Of a DNA stretch of 64,000 nt, positions 8,723-17,466 are shown piece by piece; the first letter of the stretch is position 1; each line of letters begins with the position of its first letter. Both the position numbers and the translations under genes were made by a program. Below the pieces are notes generated by a model, which saw only the letters and a list, made by a program, of their open reading frames with translations, was not told where the DNA came from and searched no databases. Source of the DNA: Pseudomonas hunanensis (GTDB lineage Bacteria > Pseudomonadota > Gammaproteobacteria > Pseudomonadales > Pseudomonadaceae). The stretch is taken from contig NZ_QJRC01000094.1 in NCBI RefSeq assembly GCF_013393325.1, forward strand, positions 216,484 to 280,483, in the 5' to 3' direction.

Positions 8723-9001
8723 TCAACGCCCGGCGCGCGATTCACGAATGTAGAAGCGCGCCTTTTCAGCTTTGCGGGTACAGCTTTCGTAACCTTCGAA
8801 CTGCTGCTGGGTCTTGGCCCCGGTGAGCAGCGACAAAGCCTTGGAATAGCTCACGGCACCGGCAAAGCCTTCTGCCTTGGCCAGGTCCAGTTCCTTCCAG
8901 GCGGCATCCAGCTGGGTCGCGCAGCTGTCACGGTAGGCCGTCTTGCCCGCACAGCCGGCAAGGGCCAAGGCAATCAGTGGAAGGCAGATCCAGGCTTTCA
9001 T
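8723..9001 (-). CDS. Small lipoprotein, 92 residues
   Basis: It has a signal peptide and lipobox (ALALAGC, Cys17), so the mature protein is a lipid-anchored peptide of about 76 residues. The mature part is predicted helical and carries two further cysteines (in RDSCATQLD and YESCTRK) that could form a disulfide. Its helical AAWKELDLAKAEGFAG region resembles the repeats of DUF4398-like envelope proteins, but the match is weak. It is upstream of the CHAD gene with 14 bp between them. Function unknown. Confidence 0.8.
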   Translation of the reverse strand: MKAWICLPLIALALAGCAGKTAYRDSCATQLDAAWKELDLAKAEGFAGAVSYSKALSLLTGAKTQQQFEGYESCTRKAEKARFYIRESRAGR

Positions 9002-9179
9002 CAGTAATACCTCAATGGAAAATTCGGTGGCTGTTCGACGCCCCGGCAGCTGAAAAGTGCCCTGCCCGGCCAGCGGGCTCCGGCCGGTTTTAATACAGTA
9101 GCTCAGCGCGATCTACATTGAAGCACAGGCAGCGATGGGTGCATTGTAGGACCATGGTGGCAATGGCCGGGGAATGTTC

Positions 9180-10220
9180 ATGAGTAAACGCGTAGCGCTG
9201 GTACTGGGATCGGGCGGAGCCCGGGGGTATGCACACATCGGCGTCATCGAGGAAATCGAGCGCCGCGGCTACGACATCGCCTGTATCGCCGGCTGCTCCA
9301 TGGGCGCGGTGATTGGCGGCATCTACTCCGCCGGCAAATTGGACGACTACCGCAACTGGATCGAAAGCCTGGATTATCTGGATGTATTGCGCCTAGTCGA
9401 CGTCAGCTTTCGACTGGGTGCCATTCGCGGCGACAAGGTGTTTGGGCAGATCCGCAAGATCGTCGGCGAAATCAACATCGAGCAACTGCGTATTCCTTAC
9501 ACAGCAGTGGCCACCGACCTCACCAACCAGCAGGAAATCTGGTTCCAGGAGGGCTGCCTGCATCAGGCCATGCGCGCCTCGGCAGCCATCCCCAGCCTGT
9601 TCACACCGGTGATGCAAGGCAACCGCATGCTGGTCGACGGAGGCATCCTCAACCCCTTGCCAATCGTCCCGGTGGTGTCCAGCCATTGCGACCTGATCAT
9701 CGCGGTCAACCTCAACGCCACCAACCAGAAGCACTATCAGTTGCCGGTGATCGAACGCCCGGCGGCATTCAAGATGCGTTTTGATGCTTTGTTGAGTTCA
9801 CTGGGTTCACGCTTGCCGTTTCGGCGCAAGCCGGCCGAGGAGCTGATACGCATCGAGCAGGAGATCGTCGCCGAAGGGCTGGCTCCACCCAGCCCATGGC
9901 TGAACGATGCCGCCGACCCGGAAAGCCAGCAACCGGCGGCGGCACCGGAGCGCGAGGGTGCACCGAAGTCGGCTACCGGTTCGTTCATCATCGATAACGT
10001 GGGGCCTGCTTCGCTGCTGGACCTGATCAACCAGAGCTTCGAGGTCATGCAGACCTCGTTGGCACAGTACAAAATCGCCGGCTATCCGCCAGACGTGCTG
10101 ATCAACGTGCCTAAACGGGTCTGCCGGTTTTTCGAGTTCTACAAGGCGCCGGAGCTGATTGCTCTAGGGCGGGAGATTGCGCGGGATACGCTGGATAACT
10201 ATGAAGGGGTGAAGCGCTAA
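9180..10220 (+). CDS. Patatin-like phospholipase (RssA/NTE family)
   Basis: 346 residues. The patatin core is clear: the oxyanion loop GSGGARGYAHIG near residue 10, the nucleophile elbow GCSMG (serine about 41), and the second dyad residue in LVDGGILNPLP (Asp about 156). This is the bacterial RssA/YchK group related to neuropathy target esterase, which hydrolyses lysophospholipids or other lipids. The protein is about 45 residues longer than E. coli RssA because of a low-complexity Pro/Glu insertion at about 230-265. The start at 9180 has GGGGA six bases upstream; an ATG two codons earlier is possible. It ends before a bidirectional hairpin and converges with ppiD. Confidence 0.9.
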   Translation: MSKRVALVLGSGGARGYAHIGVIEEIERRGYDIACIAGCSMGAVIGGIYSAGKLDDYRNWIESLDYLDVLRLVDVSFRLGAIRGDKVFGQIRKIVGEINIEQLRIPYTAVATDLTNQQEIWFQEGCLHQAMRASAAIPSLFTPVMQGNRMLVDGGILNPLPIVPVVSSHCDLIIAVNLNATNQKHYQLPVIERPAAFKMRFDALLSSLGSRLPFRRKPAEELIRIEQEIVAEGLAPPSPWLNDAADPESQQPAAAPEREGAPKSATGSFIIDNVGPASLLDLINQSFEVMQTSLAQYKIAGYPPDVLINVPKRVCRFFEFYKAPELIALGREIARDTLDNYEGVKR

Positions 10221-10257
10221 CACGATGACCGTGCATGCCTTCACGTGAACCGAAATG

Positions 10258-10284
10258 AAACAGGCCGCACGAGGCGGCCTGTTT
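10258..10284. terminator. Bidirectional terminator between patatin gene and ppiD
   Basis: The inverted repeat AAACAGGCCGC / GCGGCCTGTTT (11-bp stem, 5-nt loop), flanked by A/T runs on both sides, suits termination of both converging genes. Confidence 0.8.
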
Positions 10285-10302
10285 GTTCATGCAGCGATCA
10301 CC

Positions 10303-12174
10303 TTAGTAACGGGTGATATCCGCATTGGCTTCCAGCTGCTTGCGGTAGGCCGCGAAGTCCTGCTGGCCAGCACGCGACGCAAGGTAGCGGCGGATCTGCT
10401 GCTTCTCTTCGTCGGTGGCAGTTGCGCCTTCGTTGACGCCCTTGAGCTGCAGTACTACCAGGCTACCGTCGCGCAGCACTACGCTGCCATAAACCGGCTT
10501 GTCCTTGGCTTGCGGCTTGCCCAGGCGGAACAGCGCCTGCAGCTCGGCCGGGTCAATGCCGTCCTCACCACGGGTAACTGCTTCATAAGCTTTCCAGCCT
10601 TGCCCTTCATGCACGCTACCTGCTGCGATGGAACCATCACGCAGGCCGGCAATCAGCTTGTCCGCCTTGGCCTTGAGCTCGGCAGTCGCCTTCTCTTTGG
10701 CCAGGTGTTCGCTGATGTTCTTGGCCACAGCTTCCAGCGGCAATTGCTCTGGCTTGCGGTGCTCCTTGACACGCAGCACTACAGTGGTTTCCGGGTCGAG
10801 TTCGATGGCGGTGCTGTTGGCACCCTCATCCAGCACTTCTTCGGAGAACGCGGCCTGCACCACTGAACGGTTGGCCGTGATGCCCTCACCGCCTTCGCGG
10901 CCAAACGCTGCAGAGGTGTGCACCTTGAGGTTCAGGTCCTGGGCCGGCTGGGCCAGGTCGGAAGCCTCGTAGGCTGCATCCTGCAGTTGCTTGCTGGCGT
11001 CGACATAACGCTGCTCGACCAACGGAATCTTCAGGTCGCGGGTCAGCTTGTCCTTCAGGCTGGCGAAGCTTGGTACTTCTGGCGCCTGCACGCCCAGCAG
11101 CTTGATCAGGTGGTAGCCAAACTCGGTACGCACCGGCGTCGATACCTGGCCATCCTGCAGCTTGTAGAGCGCGTCTTCGAAGGCTGGGTCGTATACACCC
11201 GGGCCGGCAAAGCCGAGGTCGCCGCCGTTGTTGGCCGAGCCTGGGTCCTGGGAGAACTCCTTGGCCAGCGCGGCGAAGTCTTCACCCTTGGCCAGGCGCT
11301 GCTCGATCTCTTCGGCGCGGGCCTTGGCCTGGGCTTCGGTGACCTTGTCGTTGACCTCGATGAGGATGTGCGCCGCATGGCGCTGCTCGGCGAGGTTGGC
11401 GATTTCCTTCTCGTACTGGGCCTTGAGTTCTTCGTCGGTGACCTTGACCTGGTCGAAGAACACCGACTTCTTCAGCTCGATGTAGTCGATCACTACTTGG
11501 TCAGGCGACATGAACTCCTTGGCGTGCTGGTCGTAGTGCGCCTTCACCTCTTCTTCGCTGACCTTGACCGCGGCCGGGTCGGCCTTGAAGGTCAGGGAGG
11601 CGAAGTCGCGCGTCTGCTTCTCGAGGCGAGCAAAGGCGTCAACCTGCTGATCGGTCACGAAGCTGCTGCCAGCCAGGCCGGTGCGCAGCTGGCCGATGAG
11701 CATTTCCTCGGCGAGCATCTCGCGGAACTGCATGCGACCGTAGCCCATCTGGCGGATGACCTGGTCGAAACGGTCGGCACTGAACTTGCCGTCCACCTGA
11801 AACTCCGGCGTCTGCAGGATCACCTGATCAAGCGCGGCCTCGGAGAAGGCGAACTTGGCATCTTCGGCGCCTTGCAGCAGCAGCTTGCGGCTGATCAAGC
11901 CCTTGAGGGCCTCTTCACGCAGCAATTTGTCATCCAGCAGCGCTGGGTCGAAATCCTTGCCCAACTGTTGCATCAGCTGACGGCGCTGCATGTCGGCCGC
12001 CTGGCTCAGCTCGTTCTGGCTGATGGTCTGGCCGTTCACCTTGGCGGCGTCCTGGCTATGGGTGGCGGCCTGAAAAATGGCTTCGAAGCCGGTCAACGCC
12101 ATCAACACGACGATAAGGCCGATGATGGTCTTGGCAATCCAACCTTGTGAATTGTCCCTGATATTTTGCAGCAT
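10303..12174 (-). CDS. ppiD: Periplasmic chaperone / peptidyl-prolyl isomerase PpiD
   Basis: An inner-membrane-anchored periplasmic folding factor of 623 residues. One N-terminal transmembrane helix (IAKTIIGLIVVLMALTGFEAI, about 13-33) is followed by a SurA_N-like chaperone region (about 40-230). A parvulin domain (about 265-360) contains HAAHILIEV, SQDPGSANNGGDLGF and TEFGYHLIKLL, and a second C-terminal domain follows. PpiD associates with SecYEG and helps newly translocated proteins. The ATG at 12174 is chosen because the family start MLQNIRD lies there. It is downstream of hupB, matching the conserved lon-hupB-ppiD order. The parvulin domain of PpiD is generally considered poorly active as an isomerase. 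Confidence 0.95.
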   Translation of the reverse strand: MLQNIRDNSQGWIAKTIIGLIVVLMALTGFEAIFQAATHSQDAAKVNGQTISQNELSQAADMQRRQLMQQLGKDFDPALLDDKLLREEALKGLISRKLLLQGAEDAKFAFSEAALDQVILQTPEFQVDGKFSADRFDQVIRQMGYGRMQFREMLAEEMLIGQLRTGLAGSSFVTDQQVDAFARLEKQTRDFASLTFKADPAAVKVSEEEVKAHYDQHAKEFMSPDQVVIDYIELKKSVFFDQVKVTDEELKAQYEKEIANLAEQRHAAHILIEVNDKVTEAQAKARAEEIEQRLAKGEDFAALAKEFSQDPGSANNGGDLGFAGPGVYDPAFEDALYKLQDGQVSTPVRTEFGYHLIKLLGVQAPEVPSFASLKDKLTRDLKIPLVEQRYVDASKQLQDAAYEASDLAQPAQDLNLKVHTSAAFGREGGEGITANRSVVQAAFSEEVLDEGANSTAIELDPETTVVLRVKEHRKPEQLPLEAVAKNISEHLAKEKATAELKAKADKLIAGLRDGSIAAGSVHEGQGWKAYEAVTRGEDGIDPAELQALFRLGKPQAKDKPVYGSVVLRDGSLVVLQLKGVNEGATATDEEKQQIRRYLASRAGQQDFAAYRKQLEANADITRY

Positions 12175-12242
12175 GCGTCCCCCAGAAACGGCTGTACCAC
12201 TGCGTCGACAACCGCGGAGCGTGGGTAGAATCCTGATAAAAG

Positions 12243-12269
12243 AAAGGCGCATCCGAGGATGCGCCTTTT
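12243..12269 (-). terminator. hupB terminator
   Basis: Read on the minus strand, AAAAGGCGCATCC-TC-GGATGCGCCTTT runs into a T-rich tail. It lies between hupB and ppiD, so ppiD probably also has its own promoter downstream of it. Confidence 0.8.
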
Positions 12270-12355
12270 CTTAGCAAACGTGTCAGGCGGGAACGTTTGC
12301 GCCCCGCCGTCACCGTGCTCGGACCAGGCCAGGCCGGGTCCGGCTGAAAGACGAC

Positions 12356-12628
12356 TTAGTTGACGGCGTCTTTCAGGCCTTTGCCTGCCTTGAAACCTGG
12401 AACCTTGGCGGCTTCGATCTTGATCGCCTTGCCGGTTTGCGGGTTGCGGCCGGTACGCTCGGCGCGATCCTTGACCGAGAAGGTACCGAAGCCAACCAGT
12501 ACTACATCGTCACCTTGCTTCAGGGCGCCGGTGACGGATTCGATGACTGCATCCAGCGCACGGCCGGCTACAGCTTTCGGGATGTCTGCAGATGCGGCGA
12601 TAGCGTCAATCAGTTCCGACTTGTTCAC
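12356..12628 (-). CDS. hupB: DNA-binding protein HU-beta
   Basis: A 90-residue histone-like nucleoid protein. It starts MNKSELIDAIA and contains the beta-arm consensus GRNPQTGKAIKI (about 61-72) with the DNA-intercalating Pro, and the dimer-core motif VLVGFGTFSV. The start codon is GTG, with AAGGGGA about 7 bases upstream. It lies between lon and ppiD, as in other pseudomonads and enterics, and has its own promoter region of 152 bp downstream of lon. HU binds DNA non-specifically and shapes the nucleoid. Confidence 0.97.
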   Translation of the reverse strand: MNKSELIDAIAASADIPKAVAGRALDAVIESVTGALKQGDDVVLVGFGTFSVKDRAERTGRNPQTGKAIKIEAAKVPGFKAGKGLKDAVN

Positions 12629-12780
12629 TCTAAGTCCCCTTATTTCTCTATTGAGTTTGTTTCTAAGTATGTAATGAAAAGCTTATGAAACGTGCGCTGG
12701 GTGGCCTGTTGACAATAGCGTGCCGCTTTATAGCAAGGCCCCGAAAAAACTGTCAAGGAAAGCCCCCCAGCCAAAAACTA

Positions 12781-15177
12781 CTAATGCGTGCTGATTCTTT
12801 CCTTAGCATCGCCGTCGCGCTTTTCATCTTTCGCGACAATCTCAGGAGCCACATCTGGCAAGGGCTCCGGGGCGTATTGCAGCGCAATTTGCAGGACTTC
12901 GTCAATCCATTTGACCGGTTTGATCTGAAGATCCTGTTTGATATTTTCCGGAATCTCCTTCAGATCGCGAACATTTTCCTCTGGAATGATCACCGTCTTG
13001 ATCCCGCCACGGTGTGCCGCCAGCAGTTTTTCCTTCAGCCCGCCAATGGCCAACACCTGGCCACGCAGGGTGATTTCGCCGGTCATGGCCACGTCGGCAC
13101 GTACCGGAATCTGCGTCAGCGCCGACACCAGCGCGGTGCACATGCCGATACCGGCACTTGGGCCGTCCTTCGGCGTGGCGCCTTCAGGCATGTGGATGTG
13201 CACGTCGTGCTTCTCGTGGAAGTCGGCTGCAATCCCCAGGCTGCGGGCGCGGCTGCGAACCACGGTCTGCGCGGCGGTGATCGACTCGACCATGACATCG
13301 CCCAGCGAGCCGGTCTTGATCAGTTGGCCTTTGCCGGGGATGACCACGGCCTCGATGGTCAGCAGTTCGCCGCCAACCTGAGTCCAGGCCAGGCCGGTCA
13401 CCTGGCCGATCTGGTCCTGCTGCTCGGCCAGGCCGTAGCGGAACTTGCGCACGCCCAGCAGATGCTCCAGCTGCTCGCTGGCCACCTTGACCTTGACCTG
13501 CTTCTGCCCGGTATGTTCCTTGACCACCTTGCGGCAGACCTTGGCGATTTGCCGCTCGAGGCCCCGCACACCGGCTTCGCGGGTGTAGTAGCGGATGATG
13601 TCGCGGATCGCCGAGACGTCGACTTCCAGCTCTTCCTTCTTCAAGCCGTTGGCCTTGACCTGCTTGGGTACCAGGTACTTGACCGCGATGTTGATCTTCT
13701 CGTCCTCGGTGTAACCCGGCAGGCGGATGACTTCCATCCGGTCGAGCAGCGCCGGCGGGATGTTCATCGAGTTCGAGGTGCACAGGAACATCACGTCCGA
13801 AAGGTCGTAGTCGACCTCCAGGTAGTGGTCGTTGAAGTTGTGGTTCTGCTCCGGGTCGAGCACTTCAAGCAGCGCCGAGGCCGGGTCGCCGCGCATGTCG
13901 CTGCCCATCTTGTCGATTTCATCGAGCAGGAACAGCGGGTTGCGCACCCCCACCTTGGTCATCTTCTGGATCAGACGGCCCGGCATGGAGCCGATGTAGG
14001 TACGGCGGTGGCCGCGAATTTCGGCCTCGTCACGCACACCACCCAGGGCCATACGCACGAACTTGCGGTTGGTGGCGGCAGCGATCGACTCGGCCAACGA
14101 GGTCTTGCCGACGCCGGGTGGGCCGACCAGGCACAGCACCGGGCCGCGGATTTTCTTGACGCGTTTCTGTACGGCAAGGTACTCGAGGATACGTTCCTTG
14201 ACCTCTTCCAGACCATAATGGTCGGCGTCGAGGATTTCCTCGGCCTTGGTCAGGTCCAGGCGCACCTTGCTCTGCGCCTTCCACGGCACCTGCACCAGCC
14301 AGTCGAGGTACGAACGTACCACGGTGGCCTCGGCCGACATCGGCGACATCTGCTTGAGCTTGTTCAGCTCTGCCTGGGCCTTGGCCAGGGCATCTTTGGG
14401 CAGGCCAGCGGCTTCGATACGCTTTTTCAGCTCTTCGACTTCGTTGTGGCCTTCGTCGCCATCGCCCAGCTCTTTCTGAATGGCCTTCATCTGCTCATTC
14501 AGGTAGTACTCGCGCTGGCTGCGCTCCATCTGCTTCTTGACCCGGCCGCGAATGCGCTTTTCGACCTGCAGCAGGTCGATTTCGGCGTCCAACAGCGCAA
14601 GCACGTGTTCGACACGGGTAGTCAGGTCGACGATTTCGAGAATTTCCTGCTTCTGCTCGATCTTCAGGGCCATGTGCGCGGCCATGGTGTCGACCAGGCG
14701 CCCAGGCTCTTCGATGCTGTTCAGCGAAGACAGCACTTCGGCAGGGACTTTCTTGCCCAACTGAACGTACTGCTCGAACTGCGACAGCAGCGTGCGCACG
14801 AACACTTCCGACTCGCGCTCGGCGGCATCGGTTTCGTCGATCAGGGAGACTTCGGCACGGATGTGCCCTTCTACTTCGGTGAAACGCTCGACGGCGCCAC
14901 GCTGCTCGCCTTCGACCAACACCTTCACGGTGCCATCAGGCAACTTCAGCAGTTGCAGCACGGTGGCAACGGTACCGACGCGGTACAGGGCGTCCTCACC
15001 CGGGTCGTCGTCGGCTGGATTCTTCTGGGCCAGCAGGAGGATCTGCTTTTCGCCCGTCATCGCTGCCTCGAGGGCTTCGATGGACTTTTCACGCCCCACG
15101 AACAGCGGGATAACCATGTGCGGGTAAACAACGACATCGCGCAATGGCAAAAGAGGCAAGTCGAGGGTGGTCTTCAT
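12781..15177 (-). CDS. lon: ATP-dependent protease Lon
   Basis: A cytoplasmic AAA+ serine protease of 798 residues. It has an N-terminal LON substrate-binding domain (about 8-205), a coiled-coil linker and an AAA+ module with Walker A GPPGVGKTS and Walker B LFLLDEIDK. The C-terminal protease domain has the Ser-Lys dyad in PKDGPSAGIG (Ser674) and GGLKEKLLAAHRGG (Lys717). It degrades misfolded and regulatory proteins. It lies downstream of clpX and a terminator; a sigma-32-like promoter is seen 58 bp before the start codon. The charged C-terminal tail is about 14 residues longer than in E. coli Lon. Confidence 0.97.
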   Translation of the reverse strand: MKTTLDLPLLPLRDVVVYPHMVIPLFVGREKSIEALEAAMTGEKQILLLAQKNPADDDPGEDALYRVGTVATVLQLLKLPDGTVKVLVEGEQRGAVERFTEVEGHIRAEVSLIDETDAAERESEVFVRTLLSQFEQYVQLGKKVPAEVLSSLNSIEEPGRLVDTMAAHMALKIEQKQEILEIVDLTTRVEHVLALLDAEIDLLQVEKRIRGRVKKQMERSQREYYLNEQMKAIQKELGDGDEGHNEVEELKKRIEAAGLPKDALAKAQAELNKLKQMSPMSAEATVVRSYLDWLVQVPWKAQSKVRLDLTKAEEILDADHYGLEEVKERILEYLAVQKRVKKIRGPVLCLVGPPGVGKTSLAESIAAATNRKFVRMALGGVRDEAEIRGHRRTYIGSMPGRLIQKMTKVGVRNPLFLLDEIDKMGSDMRGDPASALLEVLDPEQNHNFNDHYLEVDYDLSDVMFLCTSNSMNIPPALLDRMEVIRLPGYTEDEKINIAVKYLVPKQVKANGLKKEELEVDVSAIRDIIRYYTREAGVRGLERQIAKVCRKVVKEHTGQKQVKVKVASEQLEHLLGVRKFRYGLAEQQDQIGQVTGLAWTQVGGELLTIEAVVIPGKGQLIKTGSLGDVMVESITAAQTVVRSRARSLGIAADFHEKHDVHIHMPEGATPKDGPSAGIGMCTALVSALTQIPVRADVAMTGEITLRGQVLAIGGLKEKLLAAHRGGIKTVIIPEENVRDLKEIPENIKQDLQIKPVKWIDEVLQIALQYAPEPLPDVAPEIVAKDEKRDGDAKERISTH

Positions 15178-15234
15178 GATTTCGCCTCTACAGCGGCCTT
15201 ATGGCCGGAAACCGGTGGAAATGATGCTTGGACC

Positions 15235-15265
15235 TAATGTGGGGGCACGCCTGGGAAATTACAAG
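15235..15265 (-). promoter_or_regulatory. Candidate heat-shock (sigma-32) promoter of lon
   Basis: On the minus strand, CTTGTAA, then about 13-14 nt, then CCCCACATTA. The sigma-32 consensus is CTTGAAA-N11-16-CCCCATNT. It ends 58 bp before the lon start codon. lon is a heat-shock gene in many proteobacteria. Confidence 0.55.
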
Positions 15266-15284
15266 CGCTTGCGCAGGAAAAGCA

Positions 15285-15309
15285 GAAAGGGGCCCGTAGG
15301 CCCCCTTCT
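15285..15309 (-). terminator. clpX terminator
   Basis: Hairpin AAGGGGGCC-TAC-GGGCCCCTTT on the minus strand, 33 bp after the clpX stop and just upstream of the lon promoter. Confidence 0.8.
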
Positions 15310-15341
15310 TGCTTGCAACCGAGAACCGGCCATTACCTGAA

Positions 15342-16625
15342 TCAGGCGTCTGGCGCGGCCTTGGCTTGCGGCTCGCTGTTCTCGTAGATCATCAGCGGCT
15401 GCGAGGTGCCCTCGATGACGCTCTCGTCAATCACCACCTTGCTGACCTCCTTCTTCGAAGGAATCTCGTACATGGTGTCGAGCAGCACGCCTTCGAGGAT
15501 CGAACGCAGGCCACGGGCGCCGGTTTTACGCTCCAGGGCTTTGCGCGCTACGGCCTTGAGCGCATCACTGCGGAACTCGAGGTCGACGCTTTCCATCTCG
15601 AACAACTTGGCATACTGCTTGGTCAGGGCGTTCTTCGGCTCGGTGAGGATCTGCATCAACGCAGCCTCGTCCAGCTCGTCGAGTGTAGCCAATACCGGCA
15701 GACGGCCGACAAACTCCGGGATCAGGCCAAACTTGACCAGATCGTCCGGCTCGACCTCACGCAGGGATTCGCCAACCTTCTTGCCCTCTTCCTTGCTACG
15801 CACTTCGGCGCCAAAACCGATGCCACCCTTGGTGGAACGGTTCTGGATGACCTTTTCCAGGCCCGAGAACGCACCACCGCAAATGAACAGGATGTTGCGG
15901 GTATCAACCTGCAGGAATTCCTGTTGCGGGTGTTTGCGGCCACCTTGCGGCGGAACCGAGGCCACGGTGCCCTCGATCAATTTCAGCAACGCCTGCTGCA
16001 CACCCTCGCCCGAAACGTCACGGGTGATGGATGGGTTGTCCGACTTACGCGAGATCTTGTCGATTTCGTCGATGTAGACAATGCCCATCTGGGCCTTTTC
16101 CACGTCGTAGTCGCACTTCTGCAACAGCTTCTGGATGATGTTCTCGACGTCCTCACCCACATAACCGGCCTCGGTCAGGGTGGTGGCGTCAGCAATGGTG
16201 AACGGTACGTTCAACAGGCGTGCCAGGGTTTCGGCGAGCAGGGTCTTGCCCGAGCCAGTCGGCCCGATGAGCAGGATGTTGCTCTTGCCCAGTTCGACTT
16301 CGTCACCCTTCTTGTCACGCTGGTTCAGGCGCTTGTAGTGGTTGTACACCGCTACGGCCAGCACCTTCTTCGCGCGCTCCTGACCAATGACGTACTGGTC
16401 CAGGATGCCGCTGATTTCTTTCGGCGAAGGCAATTTGTGCGCGCTGCTTTCGGCCTGGGCTTCCTGCACCTCCTCACGGATGATGTCATTGCACAGGTCG
16501 ACGCACTCGTCGCAGATAAATACCGAGGGCCCGGCAATCAATTTGCGCACTTCGTGCTGGCTTTTGCCGCAGAAGGAGCAATAGAGCAATTTGCCGCTGT
16601 CCTCGCCGTTACGGGTGTCAGTCAT
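15342..16625 (-). CDS. clpX: ClpXP protease ATPase subunit ClpX
   Basis: An unfoldase of 427 residues that feeds tagged proteins into ClpP. The N-terminal C4 zinc domain shows CSFCGKSQ (about 15-22) and CDECVDLC (about 38-45). The AAA+ core has Walker A GPTGSGKT, the pore loop GYVGEDVE, Walker B IVYIDEIDK, and the ClpP-docking IGF-type loop as KGGIGFGAE. The ATG at 16625 (MTDTRNGED) is the family start; a longer in-frame extension is not conserved. It lies downstream of clpP with a hairpin between them. Confidence 0.97.
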   Translation of the reverse strand: MTDTRNGEDSGKLLYCSFCGKSQHEVRKLIAGPSVFICDECVDLCNDIIREEVQEAQAESSAHKLPSPKEISGILDQYVIGQERAKKVLAVAVYNHYKRLNQRDKKGDEVELGKSNILLIGPTGSGKTLLAETLARLLNVPFTIADATTLTEAGYVGEDVENIIQKLLQKCDYDVEKAQMGIVYIDEIDKISRKSDNPSITRDVSGEGVQQALLKLIEGTVASVPPQGGRKHPQQEFLQVDTRNILFICGGAFSGLEKVIQNRSTKGGIGFGAEVRSKEEGKKVGESLREVEPDDLVKFGLIPEFVGRLPVLATLDELDEAALMQILTEPKNALTKQYAKLFEMESVDLEFRSDALKAVARKALERKTGARGLRSILEGVLLDTMYEIPSKKEVSKVVIDESVIEGTSQPLMIYENSEPQAKAAPDA

Positions 16626-16690
16626 TCGATCGATCCAATCCGGTAGGCTTGCAACACAAGATGAAGGCAATTGCGGGCTTTTTCAAGTCC

Positions 16691-16719
16691 GCAGGTAGGC
16701 GCTTTCGGCGCCTACCTGC
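16691..16719 (-). terminator. Hairpin between clpP and clpX
   Basis: A 12-bp perfect stem (GCAGGTAGGCGC / GCGCCTACCTGC) with a 5-nt loop, 14 bp after the clpP stop. On the minus strand a T-poor stretch follows, so it may attenuate rather than fully stop transcription into clpX. Confidence 0.7.
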
Positions 16720-16733
16720 TCTGGCACCCCGGT

Positions 16734-17375
16734 TCAGGAGGCCAGTTGCCGCTTGTCGTAGACCGAGTCGATCAGGCCGTACTCGGCCGCGCGCGAGGCG
16801 CTCATGAAGTTGTCACGCTCAGTATCGCGCTGAATGGTCTCGAGGTCCTGGCCGGTGTGGTAGGCCAGCAGCTCGTTGAGACGCGCCTTGATGCTGAGGA
16901 TTTCCTGGGCGTGGATCTGGATGTCGGTAGCCTGGCCCTGGAAGCCGCCCAGCGGCTGGTGAATCATCACCCGCGAGTTAGGCAGGCAGTGACGCTTGCC
17001 CTTGGCGCCAGCGGTCAACAGGAAGGCACCCATGCTGCAGGCTTGGCCGATGCAGATGGTCGAGACATCCGGCTTGATGAACTGCATGGTGTCGTAGATC
17101 GACATGCCAGCCGTCACCGAACCGCCTGGGGAGTTGATGTAAAGATGGATATCCTTGTCCGGGTTTTCCGCCTCAAGGAACAGCATCTGCGCCACTACCA
17201 GGTTGGCCATGTAGTCTTCTACAGGGCCCACCAGGAAGATCACTCGCTCCTTCAACAGGCGCGAGTAGATGTCGTAGGCGCGTTCGCCACGGGCGGACTG
17301 CTCGATAACCATCGGGACCAGACCGCCTGCGGCCTGGATGTCAGAGCTCTGCTGAATATAAGAATTGCGGGACAT
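16734..17375 (-). CDS. clpP: ClpP protease proteolytic subunit
   Basis: A 213-residue serine peptidase that forms the tetradecameric chamber of ClpXP. The catalytic triad is visible: Ser114 in GQACSMGAFLL, His139 in NSRVMIHQPLGG and Asp188 in ERDNFMSA. The processed N-terminus and Gly-rich handle NSPGGSVTAG are also typical. It lies between tig and clpX in the conserved tig-clpP-clpX-lon order. The start ATG at 17373-17375 has an AGGACA just upstream. Confidence 0.97.
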   Translation of the reverse strand: MSRNSYIQQSSDIQAAGGLVPMVIEQSARGERAYDIYSRLLKERVIFLVGPVEDYMANLVVAQMLFLEAENPDKDIHLYINSPGGSVTAGMSIYDTMQFIKPDVSTICIGQACSMGAFLLTAGAKGKRHCLPNSRVMIHQPLGGFQGQATDIQIHAQEILSIKARLNELLAYHTGQDLETIQRDTERDNFMSASRAAEYGLIDSVYDKRQLAS

Positions 17376-17414
17376 GTCCTGCGCTCACTCCCAAATAGTC
17401 ATGGCTTGAATACG

Positions 17415-17442
17415 CACAAGCCAGCTCGAAGGCTGGCTTGTG
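17415..17442 (-). terminator. tig terminator
   Basis: Perfect 11-bp stem CACAAGCCAGC / GCTGGCTTGTG with a 6-nt loop, 25 bp after the tig stop on the minus strand. Confidence 0.75.
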
Positions 17443-17466
17443 GGGGTTTCCTACGAGAGAAGCCCG

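Noticed and set aside
12685..15237. Long plus-strand open frame opposite lon
   Set aside because: It mirrors the lon gene, has no ribosome binding site and no protein-family pattern; long antisense frames are common in GC-rich DNA.
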